From Lates calcarifer (taxonomy: Eukaryota; Chordata; Actinopteri; Centropomidae): a stretch of DNA of 64,000 nucleotides. The stretch spans positions 10,578,396 to 10,642,395 of the forward strand of contig NC_066848.1 in the NCBI RefSeq assembly GCF_001640805.2, read 5' to 3'. A program made the position numbers and the translations under genes. This document shows positions 48,101 to 60,300 of this stretch, one piece after another. Under the pieces are notes generated by a model. The model made no database searches. It saw only the letters and a program-made list of their open reading frames with translations, and was not told the DNA's origin. Within the stretch, counting starts at the first letter, position 1. Every line of letters starts with the position of its first letter.

Positions 48101-48685
48101 ATGTATGAGACAGAGAGAGGGAGAGAGTGAGTGAGAAAGAGAGGGCCTATCTGTACTTGAACACTCACCACTACCACAAATAAGTGAGTGTGATTCATCA
48201 CTTCCTTCCTATAGGCATGAATAGTGCAAGACCAGAGGGTGTAAACCAAATGCTACAGTTCAGGACACCGGGCTCTCCACCCCTCTGCAAGCATGCAAGC
48301 TGGTGAGTACTGTATTACATACACAGCATGTGTTTGTGTGTGTGTTTTTGCAAGCACACACCTGCATGTCTTTGTGATATGGAAAATACTTATTTTCAGT
48401 TGATATAAAGTGCATTTGGTGTATAGCAGGTCACCTTTCTTGGATGAGTAGTATTCAGTGATTGTGAAGCTTATGCAAATGTGTGTGTATGTGTGTCTGT
48501 GTGTATGTGCAGTACATGTTGTGTGTGAGAGGGCCTCCAAAAAAGCTCTGCTCTCGACCTCTGGTGCCATCTGCCAGTGACAGGGCAGAAATGCAAATCA
48601 GATGCAGGCAGATAATACACCACACTCGCTCCCTCCATTAGAGCAGCCTACAGAAATAAACTAGGTCAGACAGACCAGCAGCCAG

Positions 48686-48686
<1 letters not shown>

Positions 48687-48727
<41 letters not shown>
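48687..48727. repeat. (TG)n microsatellite
   Basis: Perfect TG run of about 20 units. Confidence 0.95.
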
Positions 48728-48731
<4 letters not shown>

Positions 48732-50698
48732 AGGCACATGCGCCTCTCTTTGTGTGGGGAGACAGCTATACATGTGTGTGTGGGGGGATGGGTTTTGAGT
48801 TAGCATTGAGGGTTCATAATATCCTTACTTGTGATGCTGCACACTGAACAGTCACAAGTAACATATAGACAAACGGCAGCTCATCCAGTCAGCACTCCTT
48901 CAAAGATTTCAGACTGAGAAAGCACTTCTGGGCCGTGTGACAGGGCAAAGGAGCTGGGTGACAAATAAAGGCTCTTATCTGAGGCTGAAATTAGACCACA
49001 GCCAGAGCGCAACTGATAGGGAGCGTATTAAACTCTCGAAAACGAACCACCCGGGAGGGTGATGCAACGCAGAGGCAACGCTGGCGTAATGCAGACAGAT
49101 GCGTCCTCCTCTCTCATATCGCTGTGACGCCTCTGAATTATGAATGAGGCCCCCATGCACCTCTTCAATGCAAAAGGCTCCTTTTCTTCATGCTCACAAT
49201 ATACTGTTTGTTTTCGTTAATGCCTCGCACTTGAACACAGCCTCCCTTCGTCACTGTTGGTTGTGCTAAAGATCTTGAATAATGGTGCGTAGAGTGTTTG
49301 AGAGGTGATTTCAAATCCCCTTTGTCTGAGGATAGTCAGACTGTGCACAAAGCAGATGGCTTATAGGTGCTGATCAAAGACAATTAAGATTGCTTGGTGT
49401 TGCATTTGAGGAGCTGAACTGATTCATGCTTTACAGGGATACAGCAACTTTTTTGGCAAATACTGTATTTAATCCACCAGTTTAAAGCTTCAGTCCTTTG
49501 TCCCTTTGTTTGGCTGCATGCTGATGCTGCAGCTCATTGTGTGGATTTGTATTACTCCAAAAATTCATGCTTCACTAAAACCCACCACTTTCAAATCTGA
49601 GTTTATTTACCCTAGAGGATTTTGCACGTCTTTGTACTTTCATAAATACACAGTATAACCTATCAGTGATTTTAAATCTGGTATCGTCAGAAAATAAATC
49701 TAGATTCCAAAACAGACGTGTCAAGTTTACAAGTTTCTTTAGTTCATTTCGTGTGATAAACATGGAGCAATATGAGCTGAATAATAAATGACTGCATGCC
49801 TTTCAGAATAATTTCAAACGTGGGCCTTCTATTTATAGACACGCAAACATTTCCTTCTCCCGCTAACTTTCTCTGTTTTCTTTCGCAACTGATTTCAGGC
49901 ACAGATTGTGAATTCACTCACAAGGGAGGGTCAATGATTCTCATTTCCTGCAGTTTGGTCCTCTTTAACCAAATGACTCTCCACTCCCTGAATTCTCTGA
50001 AGTCCCTCTGAGATATCTGCAGCACACTCGTGTGTCTGCGCATTTGTATGTACGCGTGAATCTGTGTGTGCTTACACCAGCTCATCATGAGCATGTGTGC
50101 AACGTGGCATGTGTCTGTAGGCATGTGAATGTGATGCATTAAGTTAGAAGAAAAGGTGACATGAGATGAAAAAGTTGATATATTCCAGGCTGGTGGGTGG
50201 GAGGTGATAGCTAAGTGTGTTCATACAGTGTGAGTTGTATGAGTATGTGTGTGTTTGATTACACATTTATGTGTATTTTCTGTGTGGGTGAATGAGGAAA
50301 GTTTCATGTAAAATGTTGCCATGTTCTCAGAGAAGTGGATTCATTTCACTGAGGTGCATATTCTGCAGGAGATTTATCGGTTGGTTTCTCTGTTTGTTCT
50401 GAAAAAGTTGTCAAATCTCAAAAAAAGATTTTAGATTTGGTGAAACACAAGGCTGTGGACCAAAATGATTTGTTTTTGTTGTGGATCCAGTGATCTCTGA
50501 AGGATTTCTCATCATTAAGAAAGACTATTTAGAACATTTTCATTAATTTCTGAACAATTTATGAACTATTGCATTTAGAATGAGAAACCGAATGGATGTA
50601 TCCTGTGATTGTCTGTCATTGTCTTTTGACTCTAATCCAAATGCACATGCAAAATGTCTTAACATTTTCTGTTATTAAATGTATAAAATAACTAGCTT

Positions 50699-50814
50699 GG
50701 TGCAGCAAAGATTTTGTACAACGACAAGATCATCGACTTTCTGACGTCATTTCTTGTGCGTCGCTGGGTGCAGTGAACTATCTTGTCGTTACTACAAAAT
50801 CTTTACTCAGCACC
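50699..50814. repeat. Inverted repeat, possible MITE
   Basis: Left arm (50699-50730, containing aaagattttgta and acgacaagat) is complementary, with a few mismatches and small gaps, to the right arm (50780-50814, containing atcttgtcgtt and tacaaaatcttt). About 49 bp separate the arms. It could be a small transposon end pair or a structured element. Confidence 0.55.
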
Positions 50815-52482
50815 GTGGTTTCTTCGATTGTACCATCAAAATAGACAGGAAGCTGAGTCTACTGAAGCGTGAGAAAGGTATACAGAATTTTTTACAAATG
50901 GGTTGTTTATAGTTCAGTGTCACCCCCCCAGATATCATTTGACCAGTATAGCTCCTTGCTCATAGCTCGTTAAACTACGCTAAACAGTGGCCAGCTAGTT
51001 TTTCACCTGAGTGAATTAATTAGCTAGTTAGCTAGCAAGCTAACGAACGATTGATTCTATCCACCCAGTATCAGACTGATAAATGTAAAACTATAACTGC
51101 TTTTTCTTCCACCACAGTTTCTTGTTTTTGTTGTTGTGTTATTATTATTTTTTTAAATTATGTTGGCGTTCTCCAGATAGGCTAAATATCAGCTGACCCT
51201 GTGTTTACTCTCTTCACTGACACAGACGAAACTGAAAAGACGTCAATTAAAGCTCAGCTGTGGGAGGAGAGGAGTTACAGGACACGACGAGGAGACGAAG
51301 AGAAGAAGAAAAAGAGAAGTTGATGGAGCTGAGAGAGGAAGAACAGGTACCCCCCACTGTGTCCATGATAGTATTAGCATCATGTCCCTGAGCTGTTCAA
51401 CACAAATAAAAACCGTTCAAACAATGTAGGCCTAATTACCATGGAAATAAAAGTTTTTTGGAAATTACAATGGAACCTATAGCATGGGTTCAATTTAACA
51501 ACACATGTCATTGTACAGTGTTATAACATATTTTGCCTTAGGTTTCGCACTTTTAACTTCTCTACATACTCTTAACTGTGACACATGGTGTTCACCTGTT
51601 GCAGTATGCTGACTGACTATATAGAAGTATATGTTATTTAAAGCAAATGATGATTTGTATTATATTTTCAAATTAATCTTGCCTTTTCACAATTTTAATT
51701 GTACCCCCTGAAAACTGCAGAAGTACCCATTAGGATACAAGCACCCCTGGTTGGGAATTTCTGATTCTGATTTAGATCACAGCTATAGTTTATGCACAGT
51801 GTTTACATGTTCTAAATAAGAGTGGACTCAGAAATGAGGCAGGGTTTGTCCTTGAGGATAGAGTGAGAGGAGGATGTCCTCTTGTATAATGGTTTAGATG
51901 AAGGACAAATGACTGGAGTGGACCCACTCTGAGGACAGAGAGGACAGGTAAAGGACAGGACAGGCAGGGCTGGAATCAGTTTGGCCTGGACTACAGGCTC
52001 AGTCTCTGATTAAATCCCTAACCGGATTTTTCCAATACCAATAGTCCCAATAAATCCATCTCCATGGGATATTCAACCTGCGTTATTCTTGTCTTTCCCC
52101 TGCGCTGCAGAAAAGCGCTCAGCACAGTTTGGGAATAAGACATCCAATCAGCACTTTGCTCCATTGTCTTCCCCACCAGACAGCCCAATGAATGAATGCT
52201 CCCGGCCAAATCCCCCTTCCAGTGTGCGGACGCGGACTCCCTTGTCCACAGATGCACTCGGCTCTAATTAGGCAGACTGCTGGACGTGTTATGAGGGGGA
52301 AATCGCTCTGCACAGACATATCATCAAGTGGCAGATTTAATGTCTTTTCATCCAGTTTGCGTTCGTGTATGTAAGCTGGTACAGAGGGAGAGAAAGACGG
52401 CAAATACTGTTGTTTTTGATGATTTAGCGATGAACACAATCCTTACTTGTTAATGTATGGCTCAAAGAACTGGACTGTGCTA

Positions 52483-52508
52483 GTGTGTGTGTGTGTGTGT
52501 GTGTGTGT
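52483..52508. repeat. (GT)n microsatellite
   Basis: Perfect GT run of 13 units. Confidence 0.95.
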
Positions 52509-54576
52509 CCGTGCTGCAACATGTTGCACAGCCTTGCACAGCCCGGCTGTGCGTGCAGTTACAGAATGTACAGTATGCTTCAGATCTACAGAGCTTGCTG
52601 AGCTTTCCCCTGAGACCTGCGTCATCAGCACAGAGGTTATTTCCTGTAGTTGAAGAGCAGCATGACTCTCTTCCTGTTCTGTGTGTGAAGAAGCATCAGG
52701 TTTGTCGTACCACCCCTCCTCCCAGTTTCTCCTATACTGGACACAGGTTACAAGGCAGATGAGCAGTTAGCAGCAGATGTTTTTGCCTCACATTACTTAT
52801 TTCCTCTTTCACTGCTATAGCATTAAAAACTATGTTTTCCAAAATTATGATATTCCTGTCATCGACCAATACCACGGTTTCGGCATCTGAACATGTACAC
52901 CAGGACTGTGAATGTCGTCAGTCTGGTTCTATTTAAGGTGAATGTTTCAAATATTCACTTCAAGATGAAAAAAGTGAAAACTGTCACGGTTGTTATGTTT
53001 AAATGTCAAAATCGCAGCAGTATAGCTACTCTGAATTGAAAGAGCAAAGCCAGTCCCTCTGGAAATATAGTTTTCACATTCACTCTCAGTGCATTCATGG
53101 ATTATGATTACTACCTGTAGGCCTAAAAGCTCTGGCTATATATCAGAAGTGCTACAGCTCAAGTAAAAAGAAAAGCTCAACCTCAAGGAAGTAAATATGA
53201 AATAGGGCGCACTCTCCCACAACATGCATGAAATTTTAAATTAACAAATGCACAGTGTACTTAAGGGGAAATAATACAAAACGTGACACTGATATGCATG
53301 CAATCAAATTTCTGGGTAACTTGTTGCTTTGCTTGTTATTTTGAGTTAACACTGTTGTGACCCAGTTTCCAAAAAAAGACACAGTGCATCGTGACTGTAG
53401 TTAACTAAATCTATGAAACACACTTCATTAATGAACTTCAGCCTACACTGAGGTCTCCTCTCTTTCTTTTCGGTGATTCTTTTTACCCAAAGAGAAGAGC
53501 TGTTACCTGCCCCCCCTCACCCCCACCCCCCGACTCATCTCCTCCCTCTTCTGCTGTGTCCCCAGGGAGGCTCTGCTACACAGTCCCTTCCAGCAGCTTC
53601 CTCCTAACAACAAAAACATTGTCTTATTCTATTTTATTTTTCCTCCCCTCCACCTCAGTGGAGCTATTACTCTGCCTTATTCTGCATATGACCTGGGGGC
53701 GATGGGAGGCGGAACACATTGGCCGTGGATGATAATGTATTTCCACAGAGCTGAAATCTACGCGCTGCACTTCTATGGTGGTGGTTTTGCAGCTATTTGG
53801 TTTTGTTGCTGTACAGCAGAATGAAGGAGAGTGGTGCTCTTATTGTGGCCTATTGGTAACAGTTTTATATGCTATTATTACATTATATAGCCCTCACAAA
53901 ACAGAGAATGAGGCACCAAAATACATGTAGTTGTGACCACGTCCAACTTACCCACTTTTTACCCTTGAAGCTAGCAGCTGAGGGAGACAATCACAGGTTT
54001 ACCTCCTACATTTGAATAGTATGATGATTTTATTCTCTTGTAATGTGTCTTGTAAGGTGTGATGTTTAAAATGTTCGCCATCTTAGTTTAGCATGTTAGC
54101 AAGCTAAAATTTGCTAAATTAGCACAAAAAACAACATACAGCTGAGTCTGAGAGGAATGTTATTAGTTTTCCACATATGTTATTTGTTCATAAAAATTTA
54201 AATCTGACCTGATGATGGCACTAGATGAAAAGTAATCAGCAAAGTGATGACAGTTCACCCTGAGGGGGAACATGAATGTCTGCACCAAATTTACAGGAAG
54301 TCAATCCAGCAGTTGTGGCAACATTTCACTCAAAGTCACAAATGTCAACCATACAGTGGTGCCAAAAGAAAAGTCAAGGAATCACTAAATTTCTTGGCCT
54401 TCATTCTGTGGGTACAGAAAATGTCTGTACAAAATTCCACGGCCATCCATCCAGTAGTTGTTGAGACATTTCAGTCTGGACCAAAGTAGCAGATCAACCA
54501 AAAGATTGACATTGTCATCCCTAAAGCGATGTTGCTTGCGTGGCTAAAATATTAATTCATGATTTTTCTACAACAC

Positions 54577-54580
<4 letters not shown>

Positions 54581-54614
<34 letters not shown>
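54581..54614. repeat. (GT)n microsatellite
   Basis: Perfect GT run of 17 units. Confidence 0.95.
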
Positions 54615-54615
<1 letters not shown>

Positions 54616-55048
54616 CATTTTACTCTATAAGTGGGCCACATGAGCAGGCAGCAGACTGGTACAAATCCGACACTGGGACTCACTGGGACTACAAAGGGCT
54701 GAAATTTAATACACTTGCAAAAACAACCAAATCCCACAGGAGTTCTCCTTCAAGTTAAGTTTTTATTCCCCAGCCAAATACTTTTTTCTTCACTTTTGTT
54801 CAAAGATAAATTTGCTGTTAACTGCACTTGGCAGAGATCAAACAAATACTGTGTTTTTGTGAGGCGGGGGTGAGGCATTAATTTCTTAAGTTAGTGGCAC
54901 AGACAGAAAGGATTTCCTGCTACAGAAATTACTTGTACAGCACATTAAGAGCTTCATTAATTCACTCCACAGGAACTTCGTAAATCAAAGACATCTAAAG
55001 TTTAAAATTACATTGCACTTTCATTCTACAGAACTTTGTTCAGTACAG

Positions 55049-55183
55049 ATGGCATCAGGGGGGCCGCTCTCCAGCTGTGCAGTGCTTTTTCTTACCTGCA
55101 TCACCTTCTTTTTTAATTTTATTTGGTCAGTTTCCTGTTCAGGAACAGAAAAAGACAGATATGAGTCAGGAACTGCTGGACCA
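55049..55183 (+). other. Orphan signal-peptide-like open exon
   Basis: An ATG at 55049 opens 45 codons that end exactly at a strong donor (GGACCA/GTAAGG). The peptide begins MASGGPLSSCAVLFL, continues with a long hydrophobic stretch (TCITFFFNFIWSV) and then SCSGTEKDRYE, a plausible secretory signal sequence with a cleavage region. I do not recognise the protein and found no convincing downstream partner exon before fas, whose own first exon is at 57338. It could be the first exon of an unrecognised gene, a decayed duplicate, or chance. Confidence 0.3.
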
Positions 55184-55884
55184 GTAAGGCAAAGAAAACT
55201 ACATGTTTTATACTTCACTTCACTTGCACGTTCACAACACACCATACAACCCTCTGTAGCCCAGAAGGCATGGGTGCCCTTAACACAATTAAATTATGAC
55301 CATGATTTAAAAGGGGTGCATCACAAGCATAATTTATCCAGGTACACTGTTGAGCTGTTGAGTTTTTGTTTTGTAGTTTGTGGTTTTGGTAGCAGTTATC
55401 ACAGTTTTATCAATCCCCAACAAATCAAGACTTTCCAGGTATACTTTTTTTTTTTTTAGTTTTTTTAAGTAAAAATCAGCTGTTTGTATTTAATCCTTTA
55501 AAACAAAAGTTTGTCAATGTTTGGCAGACGGCACCAGGAGAGATAATATTTTATTTAATCGATAGACAACCATCAGCAGGAGCAGATCCCCCACATTTCC
55601 AGCAGCCATCACAACACACCAAACTAAGAGCAATAACACCTCTTAGTGGCTGAATGGTGAACTGCAGTATGTAATAAAGCAACATTTTTGGATTAGCTTA
55701 CAATTGGAAACTTAGATTTGATGGATACTAATCTGACATCAGTGTAATCATATTATACTTTATATATTAACTGTACTACTTTTAGGCCAACAAAATAAGA
55801 AACAAAGGCGTTAGCATTTTCTCCCTTGTTGGGTTACAGTAGGTATATGAACTCTCACGTAGATGAATAAAATCACACATTCCT

Positions 55885-56905
55885 AGTGGCAAGAAAAAGT
55901 ATGTGAACCTTTTGGAATTTCATGGTTTTCTGCATTAATTTGTCATAAAATGTGATCTGATCTGATCTTCGTCTAAGTCAAGGGTATTGACAAATATAAT
56001 GTGCCTAAAATAAGAACACAAAAAAATCTGACCTTTCATGTTTTTATTGAGCGCAACCATAAAAACCTCATACTGCTAGTGGAAAAAGTATGCGAACCCT
56101 TGAATTAATGACCTCAAAAAAAGTAATTGGAGTCAGGTGTTAGCATACCTGGAGTCTTGTTAAGAAAATGAGTTAGGAGGTGTGGACTAGAGCTACCTTG
56201 ACTGATAAAAACCACTCAAACTTTTTTGAGTTTGCACAAGAAGAATACTTTCAGAGGATCTACAATCAAGAATTGTTGATTTACATAAAGCTGGAAAGGG
56301 TTATAAAGTAATTTCTAAAGTAAGGCTTTAGAAATTCACCAGTCTACAGTTAGGCAAACAATCTACAAATGGAGACACTTTGGGACTGTGGCTACTCTAC
56401 CGAGAAGTGGGTGCCCAGTCGAAATGACTCCAAGAGCACAACAACAGACTCATCAATGAGGTAAAGATACAATCCCAAGTGACAGCCAAAGATTTGAAGG
56501 TGTCATTGGAAGCTGGCTAACATCTGTGTTCAGTGGGTCTACAGTATGTAAAACACTGAACAAGCAGGGTGTCTATGGCAGGACACCACGAAGGAAGCCG
56601 CTGCTTACTAAAAAGAACATTGCTGCATGCCTGAAGTTTGCAAAAGAGCACATTGACACTCCACAGCGGTATTGGCAAAATGTTTTGAACACGCAGCACT
56701 ACATCTGGCGTAAAAAGGGCACTGCATATCATCATGATATGCTGCATATCATCGTCAACCAGCTATTAATTCCAAGGGTTCACCTACTTTTATCCACTAC
56801 CATTTTGAATGTTGAATGAGTGTAATCAATAAAGACATGAAAGATAAAAAAAGTTATTATTTTAGGCACATTATATGTGTCAATACCCTAGACTTAGATG
56901 AAGTT
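55885..56905 (+). mobile_element. IR-type Tc1-like transposon relic
   Basis: Subterminal inverted repeats of about 130 bp flank the element: left about 55966-56103 and right about 56773-56904 share gggtattgaca, ataatgtgcctaaaataa, ctttcatg and gaaccctt in inverted order. Between them is a broken plus-strand transposase. The N-terminal helix-turn-helix part is recognisable (IVDLHKAGKGYK, TIYKWRHFGTVATLPRSGRP), then GVYGRTPRRKPLLTKKN and TQHYIWRKKGTAYHH, followed by collapse. In-frame stops and deletions are present and most of the catalytic DDE core is missing. The left arm extends further out than the right, so the right end is truncated. Confidence 0.85.
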
Positions 56906-56943
56906 CCACAAAAGTAGACTATTACAATAGTCTACTTTTGTGG
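56906..56943. repeat. 38-bp near-perfect palindrome
   Basis: Two 18-nt arms (ccacaaaagtagactatt and its exact reverse complement) separated by the two bases ac. It abuts the right end of the Tc1 relic. Confidence 0.95.
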
Positions 56944-57230
56944 TTAAAGTTTTCTGAGAGAGGTGAGAGAGACATTTTGCATTTCTAAAACCCCGCTTGT
57001 AATCACTGGCAGAGTGTTGTTTTTGGGGGTTTCCAAAACATAGTGACTGTACATTTTCCATAAAAGATAATAAAAATACAGGCGGTACCATCCTCTTATT
57101 CCTTTCGGAAATATATGTAAAAACATAAAAGACACATTTTGAACTGTTTATCTTTTAGTTACTTATAATTTTATCTATGGTCTCAACTGTAATTTTGCAC
57201 ATTTCGTTTCTTGGCAACACGACTAAAACC

Positions 57231-57337
57231 AATGAAGTAAAAAAAAAAAAAAAAAGTCCCGTGTGAAAGTCCCCGCCCAGCAGAGACAGAGGCGCAGTGG
57301 ATGGCGGACACATTCACACAGCACAAGAAGGAATGAC
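57231..57337 (+). promoter_or_regulatory. fas: fas promoter and 5' leader
   Basis: After a poly-A tract (57238-57256) comes tgaaagtccc (57265-57274), the reverse complement of gggactttca, which matches the classical NF-kB site in 9 of 10 bases, overlapping a GC-box-like ccccgccc. Two short upstream ORFs follow: 57301-57336 (11 codons) and 57333-57341 (ATG ACA TGA), the latter overlapping the fas start. Confidence 0.4.
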
Positions 57338-60300
57338 ATGATGGCGTTCGATTCAAAAAACGTTCTTGCATGGTTTATCGCCTGTGATCTGCTCTGTTCC
57401 TGTCTGTTACAGTAAGTAAAGTTAAACGTTTCACAGACACGAAGTTTAGTCGCTAGTTGGCGGTTACTGTGGTAGCAAGGTGTTACGTCAGAGTTCGCTC
57501 CCACTCGGTTTCCGCTGTTTGAGTGAAAGGTTGAAGTTAACTCTAGAAGTAGAGATGAGTAGTTAGTGAAGCGTTAAAGCTAAAGTTGGGCTGAGGTTAA
57601 GTATCTTGTAATAAACGACATGTTGTGGAGTTCAGATGTGGATGTATTCTAAGCTTAGAGGGGACGCAAATGTATCGGCGTCAGAATCACATCAGCACCT
57701 GAGGTGAACTTTGGACCTAAACTTTTAACCGTAACCGTTTAATCTTGTAATAAGTAATCAGCTGTTTTTTCTATATGCCAGAGTTACGGGGCAATTTGCA
57801 AATGTACTTTCACTTTCGTTTTCTGTGTTTTTCTTATCAGGGCGTATCATTTCGCCTCATCCCAAACTGAAGGGAAAGAAACTCGGTTTCCAATTAAAGC
57901 ACTACTACGTCACAGAAGGCAGACTTGTGAGGATGGCACCTACGAGCATGAAGGGAAGCCCTGTTGTCTGTGCGGTGCTGGTAAGTTACGTTACATGTGA
58001 CTTTGAATAGCAGGTGCCAGTTGCTCCTGGCCATGAGAGGGTGCCAGTTATCACTCATCCGCTGCAACATTCAAACTGGTAACTTATTTTAATGTTGTGG
58101 TCGACTGGTGTATTTGTTTGCATAATGCTCTATGCATCTTTATTTGTAAACTAAACCTGTGAGGGAGATCAAAATTTTCTATGTAGAGCTGTCGTAATCT
58201 ACATCATACAAGGGAGTGGAATTAATCAGCAATTGGTATTTTTAAATTTATTAAATTTTGCGGTGGCATGGTGGTGCAGTGGTTAGCACCTCACAGCAAT
58301 AAGGTCCCAGGTTTAAGCTCCAGTTCACCTGGGTATTTTCTGTGGAGAGTCTGCATGTTCTCCCTGTGCCTGTGTGGTCTCTCTCCGGGTACTCCACAGT
58401 CCAAAAAAGACAGGCAGGTTATGTTAATTGGTGACTCTTATTGCCAGTAGGTGTGAAGTGAGTGTGAATGATTGTTTGTCTATATGTGTTGGCCCTGCGA
58501 TGGAATGCTGATCTGTCCAGAGTGTACCAGTCCAGCCCCCCTGCCACCTTTTAAAGACAAGCGGTATAGATAATGGATGGATGGATGTTTTTAACATGAT
58601 GTTGATAAATATATGCATTTTTTCAATGTGCATCTATTAAACTGATTTTTAGAATATGTTTGCATGTGGCTTTCTGTGTGGGTGTGTATATATAATGAGC
58701 TTGCCCAAAATAATCAAAACATTTTCTTCTGTTTTTGGCTCATTTGTCTCTGCACTGTAGGGTTGAAGTTGGAGAGTCACTGCTTGAAGAGTATAGATGA
58801 TAGACAATGCAGTCCCTGTGAACAAGGAGAGTACCACAGTCAGCCTAATTTCCAGCCTCAATGTGACCCCTGCACATCCTGTGAACACCCCAATGGTACA
58901 GACACAACAGGACATTTTATTTTCACAAATGCAAAAAAAAAAAAAACAAAAAAAAACACTGGTAAAAACTCTAAAAGCCTAGCTTGTGGTGCAGTAAATC
59001 ATTTTCACAGCAGATATTTTGATTTGTCACACAGTAGTCATGCTACTTAATATAATAAGCCTCAAAGATAACTATGAATATATGAACTAAACATAACTCC
59101 ACATAATTTGTTAAACATTATTTTCTATGCGCTGACTTAGTTTAATACTTTAGATAATCATGTAAATATTTAAGAAAATTGCCAGCAAATACGACTACTG
59201 CATTATTGGTATCACTTTACTTTTTTTTTTTTTTTAATACATGGAATCCGTGTTACCCCCACCAACCCACCCCCACTTATGAGGGTTCATCACTTAAAGT
59301 AAATGTCAAAATAGAAGAAAACCTGGTAATATAATACAACCACAGTATTAAAGATTATGCTTTTATCATTATTTTAGCCAACCTAGAGGTGGAGGAACCC
59401 TGTACCCGTGCCAGGGACACTAAATGTCGATGTAAAAAGAATCACTTTTGCAGTGACCCAGGAGCTTGCAAAATCTGCCAACCCTGTAGAGAGTAAGTCC
59501 TTCCTCTTCAAATGTTATCTGTAAACTTTAAGAAAAAAAAATGTCTTCTGTGTTTTGTTAGAAAAGCAAAGCAGTGTCACCGGTTTATTGACTTGTCATG
59601 GTTGACTTTAAAAGTTAATTTTTGCTGTCATGATTCAGTCTGTCACTTGTTTTTCTTTTTGGTTCAAGATGTCATGATGAAGGTGTCAAAGTACCCTGCA
59701 CAGCCAAAAATAACACAGTCTGCAATGACAAAATTGAAGGTATGGTTTAGTTTTGCATTGTTGCATTTGCATTAAATCATGATGCCTTCAGTCGGTACAG
59801 TTGCATGTTAAAAAACAGAAATTATATTATTTTGTTTGTAATAAAAATGGAATCTTATCTTTGTGTTTCAGGGGGAAATACTGGAACAATAATTGCCATA
59901 ATTGTCCCAATTCTACTCATTGCTTTATTAGCTTTAATAGGACTGTGGTGTTGGAGAAAGAGAAAATCGCGTGAGTATTTCATCCATATATGATATGACC
60001 AGCAGAGGGCACTACAACATCATGTAGAGTGATCATTTTGAAGGTTTAGTTCACATTCAGAATCTGTTTTTGTATCTTCTTAATCATATGTCTGTATATC
60101 TTCTTTTTTGATCATTTGTCTCAGAGGGGAAGACCTTAGTCCACCAACCAAATATCAACATGGTGAGTGAGTCTTCAGTGAGATCTCTTTTAGTTCTCTG
60201 ACCAGCTGTACATGTTTGGACTTCGTCCTGTTTTTCATAGTTTTATCTAACTTCTTTTGTCTCACACGCACACATATGATAAACACTTTCCCTGTCTCTC

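Larger units (their letters stand above)
39057..57230. other. pten-fas intergenic region, no identified gene
   Basis: About 18 kb without a recognisable protein. It contains many TG/CA microsatellites, an IR-type Tc1 relic (55885-56905), a hairpin-type inverted repeat (50699-50814), two splice-flanked open segments of unknown meaning (51226-51346 and 55049-55183), and several complex non-repetitive blocks that could be conserved regulatory DNA (about 43540-43800, 45400-45700, 48890-49150, 52020-52340). The remaining open frames are repeat-driven or short. Confidence 0.6.
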
